A stretch of DNA of 6,562 nucleotides from an uncultured Bacilli bacterium (GCA_944327405.1 CALVHK010000057.1:1-6562); one strand, 5' to 3'; numbered from the stretch's first letter, positions 1 to 5,748 are shown. A program made the numbers and translations. The notes: generated by a model not told the origin, from the letters alone.

Positions 1-37
1 TTATTTCCTAAATTATGTTTTAAAATGGGGATAGTAG

Positions 38-46
38 TGCTATAAT
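38..46 (+). promoter_or_regulatory. Extended -10 promoter of the 189-aa gene
   Basis: The sequence TGCTATAAT is a perfect extended -10 (TG at 38-39, TATAAT at 41-46). There is no good -35; the nearest candidate is TTTTAA at 18-23, 17 bp upstream, as tolerated by extended -10 promoters. Transcription would start near 52-54, giving a leader of only about 15 nt that begins at the ribosome binding site. Confidence 0.65.
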
Positions 47-52
47 GGGTAT

Positions 53-59
53 GGGAGGT
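53..59 (+). promoter_or_regulatory. Ribosome binding site that fixes the TTG start at 68
   Basis: GGGAGGT lies 8 nt before TTG at 68. The next in-frame ATG is 20 codons further on at 128 and has no comparable site, so this Shine-Dalgarno sequence decides for the TTG start. Confidence 0.75.
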
Positions 60-67
60 ATAATAAG

Positions 68-637
68 TTGGCGTCATTAGAATTACAGGAAATAATTGAA
101 GAAAAAAGTATTCTCTTAAAAAGAAGAATGTTATTACAAAAGCAATATAAATATTATAATGAGTTTAATTTTAGTGAGAATTTGGGCGTAGCAATTTCTA
201 TTTTAATTAAAGAGGCAGAAGGTATTGATTGTGTATGTAAAAAACTAGTATGTGAAGTTCCCGAACATGAAGAATTAGTTCAAAGACATTTTTTAGGGAA
301 AGATCAAATGGTAAGAAAGCGCTTTTCTAAAAAAAGTTATCCTTTTGTTGTCATTATCAAAAAAGAGTTCGTTAGTAACTTTGATAATTTAACTTTTGAA
401 ACTTTTGATGAAATGAAACAGAAGCTTGAAGATTTATCTTTGTTTTTCACCACTTATCCAGGTATCCTTGATCTTGAAATGTTTGAGCTTGTTTTTCCTT
501 ACTTGAAGCATTTCTTTCAAATACTAAATGAATGGAGATTTCAAACTGGCAGAGTTACTTTAGATGAATGCATTATTCAGGAAGCAATGAACACAGTTTT
601 AAACGGATTAAACATTAAAGAAGGAAGGATGCATTAA
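68..637 (+). CDS. Conserved-type hypothetical protein, 189 aa, function unknown
   Basis: I do not recognise this protein. It starts with TTG, supported by GGGAGGT 8 nt upstream. Residues 1-30 are rich in Glu, Lys and Leu and look like a charged amphipathic or coiled-coil helix. A cysteine cluster follows (C55, C57, C62), then a basic patch at about 78-90 and a helical C-terminal half rich in Phe/Tyr/Leu (about 110-155). There is no signal peptide and no clear membrane segment, so a soluble cytoplasmic protein is likely. It has its own promoter and a terminator starting within its stop codon, so it appears monocistronic. Codon use matches the neighbours. The intact frame, ribosome binding site, promoter and terminator make it very probably a real gene. 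The clustered cysteines could bind a metal, but the spacing matches no motif I know. Confidence 0.85.
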   Translation: MASLELQEIIEEKSILLKRRMLLQKQYKYYNEFNFSENLGVAISILIKEAEGIDCVCKKLVCEVPEHEELVQRHFLGKDQMVRKRFSKKSYPFVVIIKKEFVSNFDNLTFETFDEMKQKLEDLSLFFTTYPGILDLEMFELVFPYLKHFFQILNEWRFQTGRVTLDECIIQEAMNTVLNGLNIKEGRMH

Positions 638-660
638 ACAAGATTTATTTCTTGTTTTTT
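636..660 (+). terminator. Rho-independent terminator after the 189-aa gene
   Basis: AAACAAG (636-642) pairs with CTTGTTT (651-657) around an 8-nt loop, and the T-run continues to 660. The left arm begins inside the TAA stop codon (635-637). The stem is short and GC-poor but well placed. Confidence 0.75.
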
Positions 661-674
661 TCTGGCATTGTTCC

Positions 675-703
675 TTGTTTTTCCCTATTAGAAATGATAG
701 AAT
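675..703 (+). promoter_or_regulatory. Promoter of the 50-aa acidic ORF (possibly also uvrB)
   Basis: TTGTTT (675-680) and TAGAAT (698-703) are separated by 17 bp, and TG at 695-696 gives an extended -10 (TGATAGAAT). Transcription would start near 710, just before the GGAGG ribosome binding site at 716-720. No terminator is seen between here and uvrB, so this promoter could also serve uvrB. Confidence 0.6.
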
Positions 704-725
704 ATAGGTGCTAACGGAGGAACTT

Positions 726-878
726 ATGGATGATTTAGAAGAATTTTACAAATACCTTTTTGTTACCGATCAATTACATATTTTTTATGGAACAGATAAA
801 GAGGAAGAGGAAGAATTGGAAGAGCCTTTAAAAAGGGTTCTAAGTAAAGATAAAGATAAGAAAGATATAAATGAATAA
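726..878 (+). CDS. Small acidic protein, 50 aa, function unknown
   Basis: This short ORF runs from ATG at 726 to TAA at 876-878. A strong ribosome binding site (GGAGG, 716-720) lies 5 nt before the start and a credible promoter at 675-703. The product is strongly acidic: 17 Asp/Glu against 8 Lys/Arg. It has an aromatic N-terminal part (Phe7, Tyr8, Tyr10, Phe12, Phe20, Tyr21), an almost unbroken Glu stretch at residues 26-33, and a mixed-charge Lys/Asp tail. There is no signal peptide or membrane segment. I do not recognise a family. It lies 129 bp before uvrB with no terminator between, so the two may share a transcript, but that does not show a role in repair. Part of the evidence is compositional, so a chance ORF cannot be excluded; the promoter and ribosome binding site argue for a real gene. 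Confidence 0.6.
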   Translation: MDDLEEFYKYLFVTDQLHIFYGTDKEEEEELEEPLKRVLSKDKDKKDINE

Positions 879-936
879 TATAATATGCGATATACAAAAT
901 AAATATTGAATAAATACACGAATTTGTGAGGCTGAT

Positions 937-976
937 AATAATCATAATAATATATAAAGAAACTTATATGATTATT
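937..976. repeat. Perfect 10-bp inverted repeat before uvrB
   Basis: AATAATCATA (937-946) is exactly complementary in reverse to TATGATTATT (967-976), with a 20-nt spacer. It lies 32 bp before the uvrB start. It could be a leader hairpin or a bound operator. No U-run follows, so it is not an ordinary terminator. Confidence 0.55.
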
Positions 977-992
977 GAAGTCTCCTACTTTG

Positions 993-999
993 AAGGGAG
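993..999 (+). promoter_or_regulatory. uvrB: Ribosome binding site that fixes the uvrB start at 1008
   Basis: AAGGGAG lies 8 nt before ATG at 1008. This, and the fact that UvrB proteins begin with a short leader before the FELVS-type segment, favours ATG 1008 over the in-frame TTG at 975. Upstream TCTCCT (981-986) could pair with AGGGAGA (994-1000) and partly mask the site. Confidence 0.8.
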
Positions 1000-1007
1000 A
1001 AACGTCT

Positions 1008-2954
1008 ATGTTTGAATTAGTATCACCTTATAAACCTAGTGGAGATCAACCGCAGGCAATAGAAAAATTAGTTGAGGGTATTAAAAGTGGTAAAAAAGAG
1101 CAAGTTTTGTTAGGAGCAACTGGTACTGGTAAAACTTTTACTGTTGCTAATGTAATTAAAGAGGTTAACAAGCCTACTTTAGTTTTAGCTCACAATAAAA
1201 CTTTAGCAGGCCAACTTTATTCCGAATTAAAAGAGTTATTTCCCAATAATCATGTCTGTTTTTTCATTAGCTATTATGATTATTATCAGCCGGAAGCGTA
1301 TGTTCCTTCAAGTGATACCTATATTGAGAAAGATGCTTCCATTAATGATGAGATTGATGAACTTAGGCATTATGCAACTAGTGCCCTCATTAATTATCAA
1401 GATGTGATTGTCGTAGCTAGTGTTTCTTGTATTTATGGTATTGGTGAGAAAGAAGAATATGAAAAATCCATGCTTGTTTTAAGTGTTGGTGATCAAATTA
1501 AGAGAAATGATATTATTAATCGTTTGGTCGATATGACATATGAGCGAAACGACTTAGATTTTCACCGGGGTACTTTTCGAAGCCGGGGGGATATTATCGA
1601 TGTTATTCCGGCTAATGAGCATGAACATGGTATTCGAATTGAATTATTTGGTAATGAAATTGAGAGAATCTCTACTTTTGATCCTCTAACTGGTGTTATT
1701 ATCAGCGATAAAAAGACGGTTACCATTTCTCCGGCATCTCACTTTGTTACTAGTCCTGAGAAGTTAGAGGAAGCGATTCGAAGAATACAGGCCGAATTAG
1801 ATGACCGTTTAAAAGAGCTTAAAAGCGAAGGTAAGCTTTTAGAAGAACAAAGACTTCGTGAAAGAACCAATTATGATATAGAAATGCTTAAAGAAACAGG
1901 ATTTTGTAATGGGGTTGAAAACTATTCCAGACATCTCGCTTTAAGAGGCCCTGGTGAGACTCCTACTTGTTTAATTGATTTCTTTCCAAAAGACTTTTTG
2001 CTTATAGTGGATGAATCCCATGTAACCTTACCTCAAGTCAGGGGAATGTATAATGGAGATCGAATGAGAAAGCAAACTTTGGTGGATTACGGTTTTCGTC
2101 TTCCTAGTGCTTTAGATAATAGGCCACTAAATTTCCAAGAATTTGAAAGTAAGATTAACCAAGTAATCTATGTCTCTGCTACACCTGGTGATTATGAACT
2201 TGAGCATACCCACGGGGAATATGTCGAGCAAATTATTAGGCCGACTGGGTTACTTGATCCAACAATTGAAGTTAAGCCTACCGAAGGACAAATTGATGAC
2301 ATTATTACAGAGATTAGAAAGCGTATCGAGAAGAATGAACGAGTTCTTATTACCACACTTACCATTCGAATGAGTGAAGAATTAACTAATTATCTAAAAG
2401 AGATGGGTATTAAAGTTGCCTACCTCCATAGTGAAATTAAATCTTTAGAAAGACTTAAGATTATTCGTGAACTTCGGCTTGGTGTTTATGATTGTGTCGT
2501 TGGGATAAACTTGCTTCGGGAAGGACTGGATATTCCAGAAGTTAGTTTAATCTGTATCTTGGATGCTGATAAGCAAGGATTCTTACGTAGTGAGAGAAGT
2601 CTTATTCAAACCATTGGACGTTGTGCTAGAAATGCAGAAGGTCATGTTATTATGTATGCTGATACGATGAGTGAAGCGATGGATGCATCGATTAAAGAAA
2701 CTGCCCGTCGTCGGGAAATTCAAGAGAAATACAACGAAGAACATCACATCACACCAACCACGATTCATAAAGAAATTAAAGAGGTTGTTTCTAATGAGAT
2801 TGAGAATAAGACTCAAAAGCCTAAGATGAGTAAGAAAGAAAAAGATAGTGTTTTGGCAACTTTAGAAGAAGAGATGCGAGAAGCTGCAAAAAATTTGGAC
2901 TTCGAGCGTGCTATGGAACTTAGAGATATTATATTTGAAATGAAAAGTAACTAG
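1008..2954 (+). CDS. uvrB: UvrB, excinuclease ABC subunit B
   Basis: UvrB is the damage-verification helicase-like subunit of the UvrABC nucleotide excision repair complex. UvrA2 loads it at lesions, it clamps one strand behind its beta-hairpin, and it then recruits UvrC for the dual incision. The 648-aa product is full length (typical is about 650-670). Seen in order: Walker A GATGTGKT (residues 36-43, Lys42), the DNA-clamping beta-hairpin with YYDYYQPEAYVP (89-100), the DESH Walker B box (335-338), SATP (390-393), GLDIPE (506-511), QTIGRCAR motif VI (534-541), and a C-terminal UVR domain (about 620-640, EEEMREAAKNLDFERAMELR) that binds UvrC. Motif VI has Cys where Ala is usual (IGRAAR), a mild change. 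uvrA, often adjacent, is not in this window. No canonical Bacillus-type LexA box was found upstream. ATG 1008 was chosen over TTG 975 because of its ribosome binding site and the family N-terminus. Confidence 0.98.
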   Translation: MFELVSPYKPSGDQPQAIEKLVEGIKSGKKEQVLLGATGTGKTFTVANVIKEVNKPTLVLAHNKTLAGQLYSELKELFPNNHVCFFISYYDYYQPEAYVPSSDTYIEKDASINDEIDELRHYATSALINYQDVIVVASVSCIYGIGEKEEYEKSMLVLSVGDQIKRNDIINRLVDMTYERNDLDFHRGTFRSRGDIIDVIPANEHEHGIRIELFGNEIERISTFDPLTGVIISDKKTVTISPASHFVTSPEKLEEAIRRIQAELDDRLKELKSEGKLLEEQRLRERTNYDIEMLKETGFCNGVENYSRHLALRGPGETPTCLIDFFPKDFLLIVDESHVTLPQVRGMYNGDRMRKQTLVDYGFRLPSALDNRPLNFQEFESKINQVIYVSATPGDYELEHTHGEYVEQIIRPTGLLDPTIEVKPTEGQIDDIITEIRKRIEKNERVLITTLTIRMSEELTNYLKEMGIKVAYLHSEIKSLERLKIIRELRLGVYDCVVGINLLREGLDIPEVSLICILDADKQGFLRSERSLIQTIGRCARNAEGHVIMYADTMSEAMDASIKETARRREIQEKYNEEHHITPTTIHKEIKEVVSNEIENKTQKPKMSKKEKDSVLATLEEEMREAAKNLDFERAMELRDIIFEMKSN

Positions 2955-2976
2955 ATTTTGAACTAGTTACTTTTTT
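2943..2976. terminator. Bidirectional terminator between uvrB and the Fic gene
   Basis: AAAAGTAACTAG (2943-2954) pairs perfectly over 12 bp with CTAGTTACTTTT (2963-2974) around an 8-nt loop, and T-residues run from 2971 to 2976 on the + strand. On the - strand the stem ends in TTTT, so it can also stop transcription of the convergent Fic gene. The uvrB TAG stop codon is the last three bases of the left arm. Confidence 0.9.
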
Positions 2977-2998
2977 GTATTTTTCTATAGATTTTTAT

Positions 2999-3931
2999 CT
3001 AAATTTTAATATAGCATTTTTCTTTTATAAAATTCTTTATTTTTGTTTTGTTTTTTCCTTCGTAATAGGGAATAAGCAAGCTTTTAAATTCTTCTGTTAA
3101 TTCGGCTGGTATGACTATGATACCTTTACCTTTTCTAATTAGATAGTGATTACTAAATAAGACAGAAGTTCTTTTATTACCATCAATAAATATTTGCTTC
3201 TTCATGACATATAATAGTAATTCAATAGCTCTGTCGACTTCACTCATCTTTTTGCTAAATATATTATCTAAATCTTCTTTAATGACGCTTTCTATCGGTA
3301 AGGATGGCTGCCATGAAGTTCCGCCAATGGTTACAGGAACACTTCGAAGCTTTCCGGCAGAATAATAAAAGCCCTCTTCTATTAATTTATTTATTTCACA
3401 TAATAAAGCAAAATTGGTAGGACTTAATATAACTGATTTATTTAGTATAAATTCCCAAGCATGTTTTAAATTTACGATTTTCATGATGTCTTCGCTTGTC
3501 ATATTATTTACTTTGCCACCTTCGATAATACTTTCGGTATCAGCATAAGTCGTTGCTACACCTTCTAATATGGCTTGTTTATAAATTGTGTCTACTAAGT
3601 GCCTTTTGGCATAATCTATATTTTTTTCAATTTCAGGGCTTAATTCTTCTTCTGTATAATTTAGTTTTTTTAAACCTCTGGTAATTTGATTGATATTTTT
3701 TTTAATTTCTCTTGCCCTTATGTTGTTTTTTAATATTAAATTGTATAACTCATCAGAATATTCCCCTACATATTTGGTTAAAAGCCGACCGTCTTCTCGG
3801 TAATGGACGTATAAATACTTATTAGAACCGCTTTCTCTTATTTCTACTGATCCATATGTAAGTGTTGATAATTCATGCAGCAATGTTTGTCTAGTTTGCA
3901 AAAGAGTTATAATTTCACCTTTTTCTTTCAT
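2999..3931 (-). CDS. Fic/DOC-family protein with Gln at the catalytic His position
   Basis: Fic-domain enzymes usually transfer AMP or another phosphate-containing group to target proteins; some are toxins and some are regulators. The 310-aa product has an N-terminal region (1-100) with a probable beta-rich part (about 25-58) and a charged helix (60-90). Next is an IIEG segment (residues 135-138) resembling the inhibitory helix motif (S/T)xxxE(G/N), but with Glu at the Ser/Thr position. A flap-like GKLRSVPV stretch (193-200) follows, then the core FIC loop QIFIDGNKR (246-254). The usual motif begins HxF; here Gln246 replaces His, while Phe248, Asp250, Gly251, Asn252, Lys253 and Arg254 are kept. 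A known-type Fic transferase activity is therefore doubtful. No antitoxin gene is adjacent. ATG 3931 was chosen because AAGGAG (3937-3942) lies 5 nt upstream. The longer frame to 4057 runs through promoter repeats. The gene has its own promoter inside four GTGAAACA repeats. Confidence 0.88.
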   Translation of the reverse strand: MKEKGEIITLLQTRQTLLHELSTLTYGSVEIRESGSNKYLYVHYREDGRLLTKYVGEYSDELYNLILKNNIRAREIKKNINQITRGLKKLNYTEEELSPEIEKNIDYAKRHLVDTIYKQAILEGVATTYADTESIIEGGKVNNMTSEDIMKIVNLKHAWEFILNKSVILSPTNFALLCEINKLIEEGFYYSAGKLRSVPVTIGGTSWQPSLPIESVIKEDLDNIFSKKMSEVDRAIELLLYVMKKQIFIDGNKRTSVLFSNHYLIRKGKGIIVIPAELTEEFKSLLIPYYEGKNKTKIKNFIKEKCYIKI

Positions 3932-3936
3932 AATAT

Positions 3937-3942
3937 CTCCTT
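3937..3942 (-). promoter_or_regulatory. Ribosome binding site that fixes the Fic gene start at 3931
   Basis: On the - strand AAGGAG lies 5 nt before ATG 3931. It lies just downstream of the repeat at 3948-3957, so a hairpin of that repeat with its partner would end 5 nt before the site. Confidence 0.85.
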
Positions 3943-3994
3943 TATTAATGTGAAACATTTTTGGATTTTTAATATGTTTTTGTTTCACATATTT

Positions 3995-4023
3995 ATTATA
4001 ACACAAAATATAAAAAATGTGAA
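3995..4023 (-). promoter_or_regulatory. Promoter of the Fic gene, embedded in the repeats
   Basis: On the - strand TTCACA (4018-4023, -35) and TATAAT (3995-4000, -10) are separated by 17 bp, with an extended -10 TGTTATAAT. The -35 box lies inside the repeat at 4017-4026. Transcription would start near 3988, inside the repeat at 3981-3990. A protein bound to the repeats would block RNA polymerase. Confidence 0.75.
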
Positions 4024-4059
4024 ACATTTTTTGCTTTATTTGCGTGTTTTGTTTCACAT
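4012..4059 (-). terminator. Possible terminator of the sufCB operon formed by the repeat pair
   Basis: Read on the - strand, ATGTGAAACA (4059-4050) and TGTTTCACAT (4026-4017) form a 10-bp stem with a 23-nt loop, followed directly by five more T (4016-4012). It begins 5 nt after the sufB stop. The large loop makes it weaker than a usual intrinsic terminator. No other terminator is seen before the Fic gene. Confidence 0.5.
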
Positions 4060-4064
4060 TTGCG

Positions 4065-4982
4065 CTATTTTAAGAATCCTTTAATGATTACTTCTTCGGC
4101 CTCACTCTCGCTTAGACCTAAAGACATCAATTTATTTAATTGATCTCCGGCAATTTTGCCTATTGCTGCTTCATGTATTAAGTTGGCATCGACATTTTTC
4201 GCATAAATCTCTGGAATGGCTTTCACTTGCCCGTTATCTTTAATAATAGCATCACATTCTACGTGTGCATAGCATTTGGTATTTCCCGTAATATTGGAAA
4301 TAAACTCTTGATAAGATGATGCTTCAGCAACACTACGACTCGTTACATGAACACTTGAATTTTCACCATTTAAGTTAACAATAAATTCTGTTTTAGCTCT
4401 CTCTTTTCCTGTCGTAAGTATTTTTTCAGATACTTCTAAAGTAGCATTATCTTCTAACTCTGCTTTGGTAATTCGAATCGTGTCATCTACTCCTTTTATT
4501 TGCGTACTATTCATATTCATTTGAGAGTTCGGTTTCATGTAAATTTTGGTAGTTGGGTTTAGAATCTTTTTCCCTGTTCCTTTCCCTTCGCCATAATGCT
4601 TTTCGACGTATTTTACTTTCGATCCTTCCTCAAGATAAAAACGGTGGATTCCATCGTGTTCGCTAGTTTTGTGTAAATCATTGTGAATGCCACATCCAGC
4701 CATAATGATGACATTCGCATTTTTACCTATGTGAAAATCGTTATAAACAACATCGGTTAGGCCACTTTCGGTAATAATCACCGGTATATGAACGATACCA
4801 AAAAGTGTATTTTCTTTGACATAGATGTCAATTCCACTGTTGTCCTCTTTCGTTACAATACTAATGTAATCGTTTACTTTACGCATGATGCCTTTGCCGT
4901 TTTTACGAATGTTGTAAGCATCAGCACTTTCATTAAACGAATCATTTATCTCGTGTAATAGTTCTTTATCTTGTTTATTCAT
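4065..4982 (-). CDS. sufB: SufB/SufD-family Fe-S scaffold protein, minimal (SMS-type), 305 aa
   Basis: Proteins of this family form the scaffold of the SUF Fe-S cluster assembly complex and work with the ATPase SufC. At 305 aa this is far shorter than classical SufB (about 470-495 aa) and matches the short SufB/SufD form of anaerobes and methanogens, which pairs with SufC alone. Seen: GCGIHND (96-102), HDGIHRF (109-115), VEKHYGEG (126-133), a beta-helix middle, VECDAII (241-247), and the C-terminal LIHEAAIGKIA (268-278) and SLGLSESEA (287-295). Cys243 sits where SufB has its cluster-building cysteine, and His270 where SufB/SufD have a conserved histidine, so one chain may hold both in a homodimer (inference from memory of the family). 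The start overlaps the end of sufC by 8 bp, suggesting coupled translation. Annotation as sufD is also possible. No cysteine desulfurase (sufS) is in the window. Confidence 0.9.
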   Translation of the reverse strand: MNKQDKELLHEINDSFNESADAYNIRKNGKGIMRKVNDYISIVTKEDNSGIDIYVKENTLFGIVHIPVIITESGLTDVVYNDFHIGKNANVIIMAGCGIHNDLHKTSEHDGIHRFYLEEGSKVKYVEKHYGEGKGTGKKILNPTTKIYMKPNSQMNMNSTQIKGVDDTIRITKAELEDNATLEVSEKILTTGKERAKTEFIVNLNGENSSVHVTSRSVAEASSYQEFISNITGNTKCYAHVECDAIIKDNGQVKAIPEIYAKNVDANLIHEAAIGKIAGDQLNKLMSLGLSESEAEEVIIKGFLK

Positions 4983-5682
4983 TTTCCCCTCCTTTTAGAC
5001 AATCGGTACTTAAAATACTGTTTAGCATTGTGTCTTTCGTTCCTACCGTCTTGATTTTGCCTGCTTCTAGTAAAATAATGGCATCAGCAATGGCAAGTAT
5101 GCGCTCTTGGTGTGATATCACTATAGTTGTACCTGCAGCTTTGCTTCTTAATTCCTTAAACACTTCAGTTAAGTATTTAAAACTCCATAAATCAATACCT
5201 GCTTCTGGTTCATCGAATATAGAAACACTAGGGGATCTTGCTATTACGGTTGCAATTTCAATTCGCTTTAATTCTCCTCCGGATAAAGAGCTATTTAATT
5301 CACGATCAATGTATTCTTTGGCACATAAACCAACTTTGGATAAAATATTACAAGCATCTTTTTTCCCTACTTCACTTCCGGTCGCAATTTTTAATATATC
5401 ATATACGGTTAGGCCTTTGAATGTTACTGGTGTTTGGAAGGCAAAAGATATGCCTAATTTAGCCCGTTCATCGACACTTAATTTAGTAATATCGCGTCCA
5501 TTATAAGTAATACTTCCGGAATCTGGTTCGATTAAACCCATAATTATTTTGGCTAATGTTGATTTTCCACTGCCATTGGGACCAGTGATACAATAGAATT
5601 TATTATCATCCAATGTTAAATTTATATCATTTAATATCGTTTTATTGTCTCTTTTGAAACTTATATTTTTTAATTCTAACAT
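4975..5682 (-). CDS. sufC: SufC, ABC-type ATPase of Fe-S cluster assembly
   Basis: SufC is the cytoplasmic ATPase that drives conformational change of the SufB/SufD scaffold during Fe-S cluster formation; it is ABC-like but not a transporter. The 235 aa are slightly below the usual 245-260. Seen: Walker A GPNGSGKST (34-42), Q-loop Gln83, signature LSGGELKR (133-140), Walker B SIFDEPEAGID (154-164, with the SufC-typical DEPEAGID), and switch His191. The DEPEAGID sequence and the adjacent sufB-type gene separate it from ordinary ABC transporter ATPases. The first gene of a two-gene operon, it has a perfect TTGACA/TATAAT promoter and an AAAGGA ribosome binding site (5688-5693) 5 nt before ATG 5682. 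No regulator gene such as iscR or sufR is adjacent. Confidence 0.96.
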   Translation of the reverse strand: MLELKNISFKRDNKTILNDINLTLDDNKFYCITGPNGSGKSTLAKIIMGLIEPDSGSITYNGRDITKLSVDERAKLGISFAFQTPVTFKGLTVYDILKIATGSEVGKKDACNILSKVGLCAKEYIDRELNSSLSGGELKRIEIATVIARSPSVSIFDEPEAGIDLWSFKYLTEVFKELRSKAAGTTIVISHQERILAIADAIILLEAGKIKTVGTKDTMLNSILSTDCLKGGENE

Positions 5683-5719
5683 ATTAATCCTTTCTATTTG
5701 AGCTTTTTGCTCTGTTTTT

Positions 5720-5748
5720 ATTATATAATTTGCCTATTTAATTGTCAA
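5720..5748 (-). promoter_or_regulatory. Consensus promoter of the sufCB operon
   Basis: On the - strand TTGACA (5743-5748) and TATAAT (5720-5725) match the sigma-A consensus exactly with 17 bp between them. Transcription would start near 5713, and the transcript would begin with a small GAGC-AAAAA-GCTC hairpin (5700-5712). The -35 box overlaps that of the divergent promoter at 5742-5770. Confidence 0.88.

Larger units (their letters stand above)
3948..4059. repeat. Four-copy ATGTGAAACA operator-like array
   Basis: Four perfect 10-bp copies are present: + strand at 3948-3957 and 4017-4026, - strand at 3981-3990 and 4050-4059. They form two inverted pairs, each exactly 43 bp long with a 23-nt gap, spaced 69 bp apart start to start. 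The two 43-bp units match at 33 of 43 positions; all 20 arm positions match while the T-rich centres differ. The array fills nearly the whole sufB-Fic intergenic region and surrounds the Fic promoter, as expected of a regulator binding region. Confidence 0.85.

Noticed and set aside
763..945. 60-aa ORF on the - strand
   Set aside because: Lies opposite the 50-aa ORF and the uvrB leader, is low-complexity Ile/Tyr/Leu from AT-rich DNA, and has no credible ribosome binding site.
975..1007. TTG start 11 codons before the uvrB ATG
   Set aside because: No ribosome binding site fits the TTG, ATG 1008 has AAGGGAG 8 nt upstream, and the UvrB family begins near the FELVS segment.
879..1007. LexA (Bacillus SOS) box before uvrB
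   Set aside because: No GAAC-N4-GTTC match was found; the nearest near-palindrome does not fit.
2170..2816. Two ORFs inside uvrB, one on each strand (2170-2373 + and 2583-2816 -)
   Set aside because: Both are shadows of the well-supported uvrB frame, without expression signals or recognisable motifs.
3981..4026. A true parS chromosome partition site
   Set aside because: The half-sites at 3981-3988 and 4019-4026 are 30 bp apart; parS needs them joined as one 16-bp palindrome.
3932..4057. 42-codon N-terminal extension of the Fic frame
   Set aside because: It translates the repeat array (MFHI and VKQK recur because the DNA repeats), covers the promoter at 3995-4023, and the strong ribosome binding site is at 3937-3942.
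3948..4059. CRISPR array or insertion-sequence ends
   Set aside because: Repeats are only 10 bp, alternate in orientation, have T-rich spacers, and there is no cas or transposase gene nearby.
3875..4084. 69-aa + strand ORF across the repeat array
   Set aside because: Phe/His/Ile-rich translation of the repeats, overlapping the starts and ends of two genes on the other strand.
5030..5506. 158-aa + strand ORF (and a 60-aa one at 5238-5420) opposite sufC
   Set aside because: Antisense to a clear SufC with all ABC motifs; no ribosome binding site or family resemblance.
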